Assembly: GCA_005406025.1 (NCBI GenBank)
Contig: BGZK01000187.1
Span: 62,001 to 126,000, forward strand
Direction: 5' to 3'
DNA length: 64,000 nucleotides
Origin: Eumeta japonica
Lineage: Eukaryota > Arthropoda > Insecta > Lepidoptera > Psychidae
Numbering within the stretch: position 1 is the first letter of the stretch; each line of letters opens with the position of its first letter. A model generated the notes under the pieces. It was given only the letters and a program-made list of their open reading frames with translations. It was not told the origin of the DNA and did no database searches. A program made the position numbers and the translations under genes. Below are positions 1 to 13,113 of the stretch, piece by piece.

Positions 1-3000
1 CTGTACCCTCGCCTGGGGCCGGTTCCGGTGGCAAGCGCGCCGCAGTTGCTTTGCGCGCTTCAAGAACCTATTAATTGTTTTTGTACATTACTAATACCAT
101 CAAATATAGAATGAAAAATTTATATGCATATCGCTAATAGTTTCTTTATGCAGGTACCACAAACAAAGAGTATTTGTGTAGTAACTTGAAAGATTATACA
201 ATAACTTAATGAGTAATAATTAATGTTAAACTTAACAATGAACATATCAAATAAAAAAATGACATCAAGCCACAAAATCCTGCATAAAGAAATTTACAAA
301 TAAATTAAGCCGATATGTATCATCTTTACAGAAAATTAGTGATTGGCTAAAGAAAACCTCAAATTTTCTTAATATATTTTATAATGGCAATTCATAAAAA
401 AAACATGAGTTTTTAAATTTACTTCTTAAAAAGCGATTTTCGTATATAAGCAAATTAAATGGGATGCGAAATTGAGTATTAGAAAAAGCAAAGTCATTCC
501 ATTTTGTTATGCCACTGAGCAATATATTTGGGCATCTTATACTGAACATGCATATTTTTCTTCAATTGTTGATTTATACAACTTTTATTTTTAATGCGTA
601 TTAGTTAAACTTTGGCTGCATATTTTGTTAAACATTATTGACATTGTTATCAATTTTTTAATGTGGAGTTTTTAGATTTTATGGGTTTATTGTGTAATAT
701 ATTTTACCAGATCCATATAAATAAATATGAATAAAAGTACATACACACTTTCATATATATATGTATATACACATTATATATCTATATATCATATATACAT
801 ATAAGAGATGTATTTATTTACCCCCCTTAACCTATTGCACATATTATACAATATGTAAATGAACAGCACCTCGCCACTTGTCTCCATAATAAAACATAAC
901 ATTTCTACTTAATTTCTATTATTAATTTTTAAAAAGGTTGTCTGATTCATAAAATACAGCATAAATAATTTAGTATGAAAAATAAATCAAGCATCCTGTC
1001 ATTAACTAGAGAACTGTTAGATATTTTTGGTTAGGTATTTTCAGTAACCTCAAAAATTTTTACATTACGTTTTTTATGATATCTAAATACATAAATGAAA
1101 ATGACCTGGCTGAAGGATAGTGAAAGTTAATCGAGATTTAAATTTTCAAAAATTTGGATTCTCATGTCCTAAAAAATATTTTTGTAACATTTTGAAATTT
1201 TAAAACTTTTAAATTAAATATTTAAGTAAATAACAAACCGGATTTTTGAATCAACCTAACACCTAACCAGGTGTTCACAAATCTATTTAAAAAAAAATCG
1301 AAATAATGTATTTTTCTAGATATTTCATAATTTGTCTTTATTTATTGCTTGTATTTCATCCTTATATGTGGAATATATTCTTAGAAGTAAACTTAAGCAT
1401 ATACCACATATATATTTATTTTATCATTCATACAAAATGGGAAATTCAAGATTTTCTTTAGAAACATCTATATTATTAAAGTGTGAATTTTATTATTTAA
1501 AATGAAACTGTTCACAAGCAATTTCTATTGAAATTATTTTCTTTAACATATAGTCGTTGACCAGCCACAAACCTCCTGACAGCGGCGTTCTTCAGAGCGC
1601 TTCCTCATGGCGTCATCGTGCTCCTGTTGGATGCGCGCGGCGCGGTCGGCGGCTCGCCGGCGCTCCTTCTCCTGATCGGCGGCAAGCGATTCCGCATACG
1701 CCTCGTCTTGCGCCGCGCGCAACTGTGCAGTCACCTCACGCTCCACCCTGCACAAAGGCATACAACCTTTTATACGAATCTATTAAAGGAATCCTTTTTG
1801 GCACAAATACATGTTCATATTGAAAATCTAAAAATGAAGGTCAAGAAAATTTTTAGTTTTCTGAACACCATTTGTCAAACAAAATACAAATGAAAATTAT
1901 AATTGACGTAAGCGGTTCAATTGACTATACCGGGTAAAAAAAAATGCGTAATACGATATCCGACACACACTTGGCCGATTTAAAGCCAAAATACGACCAT
2001 TTGAATGCATTGATTAAAAATTTATTTGGTTGTAATTATTTGTGATTAAATTTAAATACATGACAAATGTATATTTTTGTAATCTCCTTCCAATTCCCTT
2101 TATTTTGATACCCTACTCAATAGGTTTGGTTAAAAAAAAATGTTTGAACTAGTTACAATTTAGCGCTAAAAATTGCCATTTTGTTTTTTTCCTTTTAAAT
2201 ACCTGTCTAAGGACACTAGGACACAGGCATTTAAAGAGATTTTGACAATTAAGGTAACGATACTTTAATTGTCAAAATCCATCTAGCCATTTGGAAGATA
2301 TGTGGCAATAAAGAAATTTGTAAACAAACTTATAAGATAGGCGCGAAAAACAATACCCGTCCATGGCAGTGGGGTAATAAAACCACTTTTTGATAATTTT
2401 TCAACATAATGCGTGTGTGTACAACACACGCACCCGCATTTTCGAATTTTCACGCTTTATAATTTATGAGAATTTTTCAGTTTTCATAGCAGGAACTAAA
2501 AAATGCTATTTTTAAAATAATTCAACTAAAGTACCTTTCGATCACGTAAGTCGATTTTGATCTATTTTAGGGCATTCGACGCAATTTTCTAAAGAGAAAA
2601 GATGATCAAGTACCAAACATCAACCCATCAAAAATTTGACATTATTTAAAAAAAAATCTTTTTTTCAAAATAATGTGAAACAAATATTTTAAAAAGGTTT
2701 TAAAATATTTTTCTATAACTACATCTCTTGAAAAAATTTACTGATTTCTTTGTAGTTTGCAGCAATCGATGCAACTGTTTGGTGAAAAGAGCGGATTAGA
2801 TTTTGGTATTGATTGATAGATTAGTTTAAAATATATTTCAAAAAAAAACCAAAAACATTTTTCTAATAATTTAATCTTTGAGATTCCTTAAAATCTACCA
2901 GGCGAAACTAGTTCGAAGTTTCACGACGTCCAAATTAAGTGGACCCCTTTCAAATGTCACAAACTGTGTTTCGAAAAGTTAATCTTCTCAAAAGTTACGA

Positions 3001-6000
3001 GATGTTTACACACACATGCACACACACTGAAATCACTCGAAAAATGGTTGGAATAGATTTTTAAGACCCCAAAAGGTCATGGTCTGGCGAAAAATCGATT
3101 TTCTAAAATTGGAGTGAAAACCTTAACATCACAATTACATAACAAGTTTTCAATTTTCATAGCAGTAATTTAAAAATTATTTGTGAATATAAAAGCTATT
3201 ATGAAATAGTTTTACCACTATTTATTATATTACTTGAATGTGCCAAATAAAGAAGGGTTTCTGCACGCACTATAGTTATCCGATATAGCTTACAAATCGA
3301 TACTAATTCTAATACTGCTATGAAAATTCTAAAAGTAAAAAAATTTCCCTCTTTCCTCCCATCGATGTAAATTAGCAGCAACAATGAAAATATTTGCTAT
3401 TTTTATTTCATCCATTATTTTTGAAAATGTAATATTTTTAATTTCAAATCGAAACACATATAAAATTACTTTATTAAAGTTGTTTTATTACGAAGTTTAA
3501 AATATATTTAAGGTTATTTGGTGGAACCCAACCAAGTACATCAGACTAGAAAATACAGGAATGTACTTTACAAAAAAAAGATTGTGTGAATCAATTGTGT
3601 GAATTTATTGATTTGTTTTATATCTGTTCATATAAAACAAATCAAAAAATTTACACAGTGTAAATGAACAAATATCAAAGAGCCAAACATGTTGAATCAC
3701 TTGTCCAAATTTGACTCAGACATTGTGAATGTCTTTTCTGATTCTGTATACAAATACAGTAAAGAATTTTTGGACCTTTACAAAATTTCAATGAATAAAT
3801 GTAGATGAGAAATATTTTTGTGAATTCTTTTCACATTTCAAAATGTTTGCAACTACTTCCTACACATCACATCACCTTCCAGGGCAGTTATTTAAGCAGA
3901 AATATTATTTATGACATCAATTTTTTAATGATTTGAATGCCTAACATATTAATGTGATTTTTATGTTATCTATCGAATATATATAAGCAAAATATAAAAG
4001 TATGTCCATCTGCCATAAGGTATTTTACCAACACAAATAAAATTAAAATGAACAAATATTTTTAGAATTTTAATCATTATTAATAAATTTTTAATTTTGC
4101 CATCCTTTCATTTCATACTTTTTCAGAAACATATATAATAAAGGTACATTTGAAAGTCTTGTTTAATATTTATCAGTCCTGAATCCATAAGCTTTTAGTA
4201 TAGAAGAAATCTACATCCATATCCACATTAAACAGAAAATGCCTTAATGCAAAAAGCTTATGTAAGAGCAATTTATTTTGTAGGGTTCCATACATCCAAA
4301 TGAAAAAAAAGCGGAACCCTTATAGGATCATTCATATGTTTATCTATCATCTGTCACAACAAATTTGCTCCAAATTCACTGAACCAATTAAAATTGGTAC
4401 ATTTGTATTTCTCTAACACAAACACGGACTTGCAATGAAAATAAATGAATTTTGAATATGGGGGTCAATTTGGGAGCAAATTAAAAATACTATGCCATAT
4501 ATATATCAAATGAAAGGACTTATTATGAAGGTGTCAGTCAAATATATATTTTTTCTTATGTTATAATTTTAAAGTACGTAAATAGTATTGTTTAATAAAA
4601 TAGATGAAAATTGACCATTATCGATTGTCTCTGAAAATATAAGAGCATAAAATTAAAAAAATATATACATAGAAAGTAGTTCTTTATATAAGTAAAGAAC
4701 TACTTTCTATATATATTTTATTTTTTTTTTTTATAAAAAGTACACGAGAATCGATGAGGAGTCTATGACCTTAAAATAATATGATACATCACTCTTAATA
4801 TGGTGCATACAAATTTACACAAACATTAAAAATATGGTGGGCAACAAATTCATCGCATAAGAGGACACTGTCAACGTGGGTTCCACTAGCATAATGGTCT
4901 TTATTAGTTAAAAATGACAATAAAATTGTGATTACCTGTCGGCACGGGCAGCGGCAAGGTGCGGCTCATTGTCGGCGACAACGCGTCGTAGACGCTGCAA
5001 CAGCTGCGCAGGCGAACAGCTGCCTTCGCTTCGGGCTACAACCGTCATACGATGCTCTCGCACACAAACCACGCACAATAGCGGGTATCTCCGACCTCCA
5101 ACAGACTGTGCTACCCGCCATCCCTCTCCGCTTTCCACTGAACACCCCCAAAACAAGGCATGGGTATTGATGTAATCAATCACCTCAGGATCTGATAAAG
5201 TATTCCTGAAAATTAATCAGTACAAATAACCAATATGTTGAGCAACTTTCAATGTTAGTTTCCTTTCATTCCTCAACAAACCATATAACTATGCAAAATT
5301 TAATAACAAACATTTCAATTTCCACTTATTAAAATTTATTGAAAATTGTATTTACCCACAAACACATATTAGAAAAAATATTCCTATTTACCAGAAATAT
5401 TTTCATATACAAAATATTTATAATTTAATGATAAGACATAAAATACTTCATGAAAATTACAAACCTGCAAAAATTCTGGGTTTCAGTGGCATTTTCAGAA
5501 TGAAGATAAACAATTAAAAAACGCAACTCATTCTTAGCATCATTCAATGCTTGTGCGTATGTTCCTTGATAAAATACTGGATACAGATTGTAGCGACTTG
5601 TATAACTTTGAATAAAATTCATCACATCGCCCAAAGGATCAGTAACCACTAAAAATTGAGATAATCTCAGTAAATACAAATTAATTAGTTTAGGAGGTAC
5701 ATTATTAACAAAGAAAATAGTATGTTTATTTCTTTTTTATTAAATAAAAAATCAATTGTTTTTGTGATATAGATATTCAAATGGTAGATGAGGATGCAAT
5801 AAATGGTGCATAGACTTATTTTATAAAGGAAAAAGCAACTTTATTTGTTTTTTATAAGAATATATGGAATTATTGCATTTTATAATTTCTCTGGACAGAG
5901 ACCACCAATTGCAGTAATCATTTGAGATTAGTGCTAATTTCAACCAAATTAGTAGATAAAAACACAATAATCATTATAAATGTGTCTGATACAAAATATG

Positions 6001-9000
6001 TTTTTTGACATAGTATTTTGATTCAGTATAACCCATTTTTTTTTTATAATCTCACCAAATAAAGAACCCACAAACTAATGATAAATAATATAGGGTGGAA
6101 TATCAAGTAAAACCTTTGGAAAAGTAATAAATAAAAACTTCAGTATTTTCTTTACTTCATACAACCTCATTTTCTTATCCCTGTTTAATATAAAGACTAT
6201 CAAGGAATGCAATTTCAATTTTTTTTTTTCCATCACGACAAAAAGACATAACATCAGGTCATTGCTACTCTTTGCCAGTATTTGAAAGATTACTTACTAC
6301 TTTATCACATGTATAACATATTATTCACATATGAGGTTTATTACATTTATGGTATGATTCAGTAAATATTTGAAACTGAAGGATATTTAAAATATCTTTT
6401 ATTGTTTTATTTATTTCAATAAAAAAAAATATCATCTTTTTAAAGTACTACTTATTATTATAAGATAAATAAGCGCGAGGCGCATTTAACTTAACATATA
6501 TATTTACACATAACTGATGTATAAATAGTTCACCTAAATCGATCGAATGTCAATAGAAATGAAATTATTAAACAATTAATTTAATCGCTTTTAAGTGTTA
6601 CATGAATTTCTATACCTATTTAAAATTAGCAGCCTTACGCCATCGGCGTGCAAGGTGCAGGTGATGATAACCAAAATGAATGATGCTGTTAATAAGTATG
6701 AAAACAATAAGACCGAGGTCTTGATGTTCGACAAAAGCAGAAAATCGACTGAATGTGATATAATATATATTAGGTGGGAGGAAAAAGTTTTTTCATATTT
6801 TATAAGTATAAAATTGCAGTAAAATTTCTATGGTTGTGCTGTTTGTATGTGACTAGTTTTGATACCATAAAATAGATATTTAAAAAAAAAAAGTAAAAAT
6901 GGTGTCCTTCCATTTTTCTATTGTTTTTCTGCCCACCAAATTAGTGAATCTAACATAAAAATTTGATATATTTTGAATTTTTATTACAAAAAAAAAGAAA
7001 AATGCGACACAAGCCGCGAAAAAAATTTGTGCCATTTATGGACCTAATGGTGTCAGTAAGATTAGCACAAAACTGGTTCAAGAGTTTTCAATCTGGTAAT
7101 TTTGATGTCAAAGATAAAATCTAGCTCTGGTTGAATGGATCAAGTCCATGACATTTTGAAAAAGTAGAGCAAGATCGACATATTAGTTCTTACAACATAA
7201 TAATAATAATATCTTAGACATATATACACAGCATCTGATCCCAAACTAAGCAACCAGCTTGGCCATGGGTACTAGACAGTTGATATACTACATACATACT
7301 TTTTTTGTAAATATGTATGTAATATGAAACATACTGGCTAAAACAAACATTAATTTTAATCAAATAAATAAATGTTTGTCTTATGCGAGGAATCGAGCCA
7401 CGACCCCAGCGACGGGTGGGGTCACCACTTTGCCAATCAGGCAGTCGTTGGCGATAGGCGAACATAGAACGAGCTAGGATTGTACAAAACACAGTTTTGA
7501 CCCATTTAAAAAAAGCTGAATACTTGAATCCCACACGAGCTCGCTGAAAGAAATATAAAGAATTTTGTACTCATTTGTGATTCTCTATTGAAATATAATG
7601 AAACCGAATCTTTTTTGAAAAGACCGATCACTGGTTATGAAAAATGGATTACCTATGACAAGAACGTGTGAAAAAGATCATGGTCAAAAGGCAAACTAGC
7701 GCTGCATACTATAGCGATACCTGGATTAACTGGCAATAAGTTGATGCTACATTTATGATGGGATTAGCAGGGCATTATTCATTATGAGCTTTTACTGCTG
7801 GGTAAAACCATCAATTTTCGATCTTTCCAGCCAACAGCTGATGAGACTGAAGCAAGAAGTAGAGAAAAGACGGCCGGAATTGATCAACAGAAAGGGTGTG
7901 GTTTTTCACCATGATAACACCAGAACTTTTAGCAATTCAGCAAAAATTAATAGAATTTTGTTGGGAAGTGTTAATGCATCCATAATATAGTCCTGATCTT
8001 GCACACTCAGATTTTCACCTGTTTTGGTCTCTTCAGAATTCTTTAGGTAATATTAGGTTAACATCAACGGAGGATTGTCAAAACTACTTGTTGCAGTTTT
8101 TTTATCAGAAGTCCCAAAATTTCTACAGCAATGATATTACGCCATACAAAATAGCAACAAGTTAATAAAGAAAATGGTATATATGCAAGAAATAAAGTTA
8201 TACAGCCTTGTTCATTGTTATGAGAAGCAAAAGTCTCTTACAATAAGCTTGTTTAGCTATTTATAATGGGGGGAGTTGGAAAAAAAATTAAAATACAATT
8301 AATGCAGTGGGGATTTGATCTCTGCATAGTATGTGTGGAGTGTCTTTGAAAGATAGATGTAAAAACAGAGACGTCAGAGAGTGATGTGGTTTGAAAGATG
8401 TAGTAACTAAAATAGGAAAAGGTATGTTGCAGTGGTTTAGCCATCTGGAAAGGATGAATGAGAGTAAACTAACAAAACAAACATATAGAGCAAATATCTA
8501 TTGGTTTATGTATTGATCATCAAGTTCTAAGCTACATTTATCTTAAGTGTCTAGTTCATCGGAAATTCGTAGGGAAAGTTTTAAATCACTAACTCTTTAG
8601 GAGGTCATAGCGATTACCTGTTCGCAAACAAACAGACATATAAAAAAGCAAATTAATATTGCATTATCATCTAGTTCTAAGGTTCGAGTCTAGCTCATTG
8701 AAACATTAATTCAAAATAGATTGCAAAATTCAAACCAAACACAAATGAAGAAACAGGTAGATAAGATAAGATTAGATAAGATAAGACAACGAATTAATAT
8801 TGCATTGTTATCTAGTTGAGCTATTCAATATGTCAAGTCTTTAGCTTATCATAAAGTTAGTTAAAAATTGATTGCAAAATTCCACCCGAAAAAACAAACA
8901 GACAAACAAGAAAGCGAATTAATAAAAATGTGGTAAAAAAACATAATTTGGTATGATTCAAATCTTAAGAGTATTTACTGAATGTACAATTCTGAAAATT

Positions 9001-12000
9001 CTAAGAGAGATACATGATAAGACTGATTTTAACAAATTAAGCAATTAAAAATCAGCCAAGTGTATGTCAGATCATGCTCAACATAGGGTTCCGAAGCTGT
9101 TACTGCAAAGAAATACACTACAGATGAAAAAAAAACTATGTTGTTACACTTTTTTCCATGTTTCTCGCACATAATAAGTATAAGCACTTTAGTCACATAT
9201 AACCAGAGACACAAGTAGACATGTTGATTATTATTCTTAAACTAGTGTAAATAAGCAACAGTAAGAGCGTATCTTCATGGCACTATGTCCTATGGTTGTG
9301 AAACACAGTTCTTTGGAAATAAGTCAAAAACGGTATATCTGATCATATTCAAAATAATTTTTGTTAAAAGTATTTATTACATCTTTTCAATTTTTTTCAT
9401 ATTTTTTGGATTCACAGTTTAAAAAATGAAAAGGGGGACACAATTTATGCTAATTTCGGAGTGATTATTTCTGAAAACATTCACTTAAAAAAAATTACTA
9501 TATATGTAAACCTTAATGTCTGTCAGAATATGTGCCACACATTGATGTTTGCTGAAAAGAAGTTATCAACTTTTATTACAGATATGGAGTGCTCCTAGAA
9601 ACATTTATTTTTGTTATTTAACTACTAAACTAAGTAGCAGCTTATGCAAGACACCTATACTATAAATTTCTCAATATATATCTTGCAGTTTTTGAATAAA
9701 ATGCCTGTGACATATGGATGGATAGTCGGCTATGACGAAACTATGAGTTCTGTTTTTGCCATTTTGACTTGAAACCCTAAAAATGACTTCAACAGAAAAA
9801 AATTAAGTTTACTTTTACATATTAAATAAATGAAGATTTAATTATACAGTGGAGCGACGATTATCCAAACGTCGCTTATCCTAACAGTAGTTCGGGCGGG
9901 TCATCACCCCCTGTCCCGTGCTGCAGTTTTCGCGCACTTGTCGCTACTCGCTTGGCTTGTTATTGTACTGATGTCATTTCCAAGTAACCGCTTTCGATAT
10001 TGTACCAAATTTTGCCGCGAAAGTAAACTCTATTTAAAATGCAATATACATATAGGTAGTTGATTATCCGAAAATACCGGTTTTCCAACACCCATCTCCC
10101 AATTAGTCGGATAATCGACGCCCACTGTAAAGCACTTGTTTAAGTATTCTTCATTTTTATTTTTTTTTTAAGGTTTTGATTGCAAAAAAAAACACTTCGA
10201 ATAGAGCTAATTGATAAAATAATGATTTTATAACACCTATTTCATTGACTTCATATGAGCCCGTGAAGACTATCTCTGTTTTTTAACATACAAGCTACAT
10301 AATATAGAATACAAATAGAAATAGTTGACTCCAGTTGTTGGCTGCAGTCTATAATATTTCAATTCAATTTTTAATGCATCCTCATAAAGATCCTTCTACC
10401 GAATTAACTTTTCTCCTTCAGTTGTATTATACAAATAAGGATATCATAAGTGCAATACAAATTAAATAGTGTACATAAAATCTGCATGACTTGAATACAC
10501 AAAGAGATCATAGTCTAGGATTAGCCAGCAAATGTGATGTGAACCAAATCTAATATAAGTACAGTACAATGCAGGAAAATCTGCTGATCTGAAATGTCTG
10601 CAAATGATGCAATGCAGGTTCAAAGCTCACCCGCATTCCTATTTTACACCATTACAATGCTTTCATAACCAACTTCACAATAGCAGTTTAATGTGTTGTA
10701 CTGTATATTGTATACTTTTAATATGAAAACTAAAAATCTCCAACAATTACACTGAAAGTCTTAAACATGTTCCTCAAACACTTGGGTTAGGTATAATTAA
10801 TAGTCCACGCGCAATAAAATTTATATGTATGATACTATACCCTATATTAGCAAAAACCATACTGTTAATTTATACTGTCCATTTGATAACCATTTTATGG
10901 ATAAAATTATTAACTGAATTATTTTTATTGAATTTATGAAATCATATTTTTAATACTAAAATTCTTTAATATTGCCATCATTACTACTGTGCACCATGTA
11001 AATAATTTTGATAATAATATTGTGAGTGTTAGGTAACAGCACATATTTACTGCAGCTAAATATCAGTATTTACCATGTAAAGGACACAAGCAATATTTTT
11101 TTATGACTGATAAGTTTTTTTAGTACCTCATGTGATAATTTAACAATGCTATGCAATTTACTACCATAAACAAGTAATGAAATAACTAGTAATAAAAAAC
11201 TGTGTTACACTAGACATTTTCTTTGAAAATATGTTTTGCTATGGTTGCAACAATCAGATAAATAATCAGTGGCAAGCGTTATTAGTTGTACTAATATTGC
11301 TTATAGAATAATAATAAGCAATTGCAAATTTGAAATAACAAGTAAACTAATGTTTAAAAGATTATAAATAGCAAACTAAGGATACTTACAACGCCTTTCA
11401 TCTTGTCGAATAAAACTTAAAAGGAGATTTATTATGGAAGTAATAGTATTATAGCAAACTGACACAACTAGATTAACTACATAACTGAAGAGGCCTCGCA
11501 TTCCTCCAGGGCCATCTGCAGGTTCATCTGTGAACACTTGCTGTGCTATATGATCATGTACAACAGGTGGTGCACGAGCTTCACTTGCAAAAACTGAAGG
11601 ACGACCTTCTCTTATATTAAGTTGTTCTTGAATAGCCACCTAAAAAAATGATTTTCTCCTTTACAAATAGAAAAAAAGCTATTAACAAAAATAGATATAC
11701 ATAACTCATGTAATCAAGTATTCAATAAACTTTTAAGGTGTGTGTAATAGGGTAAAAAAATTTTAGTACAGAGACAAAACTCAATTGCATTATAAGTTTA
11801 TCATTAAATACAATGATATAAAAAGAATCGATTCTTAACATAGAATTAGGACAAAGAACGTATTTACCTCTAGGTCCCACTGATGTCTCTGCAAGACATC
11901 CCTACATATAGACATGTCTTCTATACCTGTTAAATCTTGGAATTGCAATATTTTGTCTGTTTGTTCGGGTGTCAAACCCATAGCATTGTCGTCGAGATCC

Positions 12001-12005
12001 ATCAT
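1..12005 (-). CDS. FAF2: FAS-associated factor 2 (UBXD8), 3' end off the window
   Basis: ER and lipid-droplet membrane protein that recruits the p97/VCP ATPase in ER-associated degradation. Six coding exons are seen (5'->3'): 12005-11868, 11639-11390, 5648-5465, 5205-4936, 1747-1573, 67-1. All junctions have GT/AG and keep frame, giving about 361 residues; the family is near 445, so the C-terminal UBX domain lies off the left edge. Exon 1 encodes a UBA domain (LTPEQTDKILQFQDLTGIE). Exon 2 ends in the hydrophobic membrane hairpin. Exons 3-4 are the thioredoxin-like UAS domain (VFYQGTYAQALNDAKNELRF; LFWGCS). Exon 5 is the coiled coil (QDEAYAESLAADQEKERRR). Exon 6 starts the LPPEPAPGEGT linker. 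The start is the first of two adjacent ATGs (12005, 12002). Exons 4-6 are strikingly GC-rich and exons 1-3 AT-rich. Orthology is from remembered family similarity. Confidence 0.93.
68..1572. other. FAF2 intron, AT-rich, no feature
   Basis: AT-rich intron between FAF2 exons 5 and 6. It holds a run of imperfect TA/CA repeats near 740-800. I see no coding exon or recognisable mobile element. Confidence 0.6.
2238..2279. repeat. Inverted repeat, 19-bp arms
   Basis: Arms 2238-2256 and 2261-2279 pair at 18 of 19 positions around a 4-base loop (arm GATTTTGACAATTAAGGTA). It lies in a FAF2 intron and is possibly a MITE remnant. Confidence 0.75.
3597..3657. repeat. Imperfect hairpin
   Basis: GATTTGTTTTATAT and its complement ATATAAAACAAATC flank a short loop near 3625. 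Pairing extends imperfectly outwards on both sides to TGTGTGAATTT / AAATTTACACA. It lies in a FAF2 intron. Confidence 0.6.
4669..4710. repeat. Perfect 18-bp inverted repeat
   Basis: Arms ATAGAAAGTAGTTCTTTA (4669-4686) and its exact complement (4693-4710) flank a 6-base loop. TA-rich sequence extends the symmetry outwards. Confidence 0.85.
5649..6769. other. FAF2 intron, AT-rich
   Basis: The part of the large FAF2 intron next to exon 3. It is AT-rich with no coding exon and no recognised element before the mariner copy starts at 6770. Confidence 0.5.
6770..8200 (+). mobile_element. Decayed mariner transposon split by a SINE
   Basis: The left terminal repeat begins TTAGGTGGGAGGAAAAAG after a TA and matches the ends of the copies at 27269 and 47074. 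The transposase is broken by stops and shifts but readable: an N-terminal helix-turn-helix region near 7010-7130, then a catalytic-domain stretch at 7784-7990 with KRRPELINRKGVVFHHDN. The H(H)DN motif is the second acidic site of mariner transposases. Sequence similarity to the other copies fades near 8200, so the right end is lost. The element lies in a FAF2 intron and is interrupted at about 7200-7480 by a SINE. Confidence 0.85.
7200..7480 (-). mobile_element. tRNA-derived lepidopteran-type SINE, nested in mariner
   Basis: Read on the minus strand, the head contains GTGGCTCGATTCCTCGC, a good match to an RNA polymerase III box B. It is followed by AAGACAAACATTTATT and, near the 3' end, GTCTAGTACCCATGGC...CAAGCTGG...AGTTTGGGATC. 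That phrase order is what I recall for common moth and butterfly SINEs. The mariner reading resumes on both sides (ACAACATA left, AAAACACAGTTTTGACCCA right), so the SINE inserted into the mariner. Ends are approximate. Confidence 0.75.
8230..8480 (+). mobile_element. Non-LTR retrotransposon fragment, C-terminal tail of the reverse transcriptase ORF
   Basis: Plus-strand translation with one or two breaks gives RCKNRDVRE, then CGLKDVVTKIGKGMLQWFSHL followed by ERMNESKLTKQTYRAN. The 'MLxWFxHxERM' signature is characteristic of the end of reverse-transcriptase proteins in insect non-LTR elements. No upstream polymerase domain remains, so this is a 5'-truncated relic. Confidence 0.7.
8480..8935. 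repeat. Three related decayed repeat blocks
   Basis: The sequence cycles through AATTAATATTGCAT, a 'CTAGTT' segment, ATTGCAAAATTC and CAAACAGACA about three times (about 8500-8660, 8650-8790, 8790-8925). A GATAAGATAAGA run sits at 8761-8785. It may be the repetitive 3' region of the retrotransposon fragment just upstream. Confidence 0.5.
9847..10127. mobile_element. pogo/Tigger-type MITE with TA target duplication
   Basis: A 281-bp element starting CAGTGGAGCGACGATTATCC and ending GGATAATCGACGCCCACTG, with a TA on each side (9845-9846 and 10128-10129). The ends are inverted repeats differing at a few positions. There is no transposase, and the CAGT...ACTG termini with TA duplication fit the pogo branch of Tc1/mariner. 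Internal GC is higher than the flanking intron. Confidence 0.85.
10128..11389. other. FAF2 intron, AT-rich
   Basis: The remainder of the large FAF2 intron up to the acceptor-distal side of exon 2. It is AT-rich; I see no exon and no recognisable repeat family. Confidence 0.5.
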
Positions 12006-13113
12006 CCAAAATCCAGTTATCTGTAGTCAAATCAATATGGACTACCTACTGTCACGAATATACAACTGGATTTATTTAACTTCACCTAAAACCACATCTT
12101 TTTGTGAATAATCATCTAAACCAATATTTACTACAAATTACAACGTAGTCTCCCAACGTGATTGAAGAACCCTCCCTTCACTCTACTTCAAATTAACTTC
12201 CACAGAATTCACATCGAGAAAAATGTCATGCATGTCATCCCACCAAAGACAACTGTTCTACAATTACTGCACGATTAGTAAAAATAGTACCGTCAAATCC
12301 TACAACTTAGCATGCTTTTTTCAATTTTGCGGTTATAACTTAAAAAATGCGCATTTTATAGAAAACCATAGTTAATTACGCTAATAACCGGCAATCGTGG
12401 ATTCAAATTTGATATTCATAAACCTCCGAATTAAATTATTTTAGGAGTTATTGAAATATCAACATGTGGGCAAAATATGGTCCTAATTTGCACATCTTTG
12501 CCAACCTTACATAGTTTTAAGATCTATAATACCAAAATTAAAATATAACTAGGTAGGGCAATATTGTGACGTAATTTTCCAAAAGGAATAAAATAACATC
12601 CTATTAGTGAAAAATCGTCTTCAAATGCTTTTGGGCAAAGTTAGGTAACCTTTTATATTTTCTTCATATAAATACATACGTCTAAAGGGCTAGGGATAAC
12701 AAAATACAAACAATTTTGAAAAATATTTATTTTCTTAAAGGAAACAAGCACTCTCAATACTAGCGACTATTATCATTACTATTATAATACCTAAATGATA
12801 TCTATACTTACCTACAACAGCGAAACAACTTTAAAAATTAAAAACTAATGCGGATCATCAAACAAAAAATTCTATCTCCACAGACACAGAAAAAACACTA
12901 AAAAAATAAAAAATAAATATAATTAGAATCATAGAGCAAAATAAATTCCTCAAGAAGTTTGTTAACTTCCTTTTAAATATATTTTTTTAACTATGCAATC
13001 GTCAAGTATATCATTTTAATGAGGTCACTTTGGTTTTGCAAATTTTAGATCTCTTTTCTTTACATAAGTTATGTAGAAAAATATTGTATATCTTTTCTCA
13101 ACATACTACAGAC
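12006..13113. other. FAF2 upstream region
   Basis: Sequence 5' of the FAF2 start codon. A good minus-strand donor (TTGTAG then GTAAGTATA) near 12800-12812 could end a non-coding first exon, but I cannot confirm it. No other gene is seen. The phrase GTCAAATCCTACAACTT near 12291 recurs in altered form near 13809, suggesting a common decayed repeat around the minisatellite. Confidence 0.4.

Larger units (their letters stand above)
1748..4935. other. FAF2 intron with hairpins and a possible decayed repeat
   Basis: Intron between FAF2 exons 4 and 5. Besides the inverted repeats listed separately, 2393-3185 has the look of a decayed transposon: a GCGTGTGTGTACAACACACGC palindrome near 2410, CA-rich stretches near 3010, and the phrase TTTTCATAGCAG repeated near 2483 and 3156. 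I could not assign it to a family. Confidence 0.4.

Noticed and set aside
1557..1893. Plus-strand open frames at 1557-1823 and 1618-1893
   Set aside because: They are antisense shadows of FAF2 exon 5, whose GC-rich sequence leaves other frames open.
4928..5175. Plus-strand open frames over 4928-5175
   Set aside because: Antisense shadows of FAF2 exon 4.
7214..7534. 106-codon minus-strand open frame
   Set aside because: It runs through the SINE and into mariner sequence on the wrong strand, so it is not a gene.
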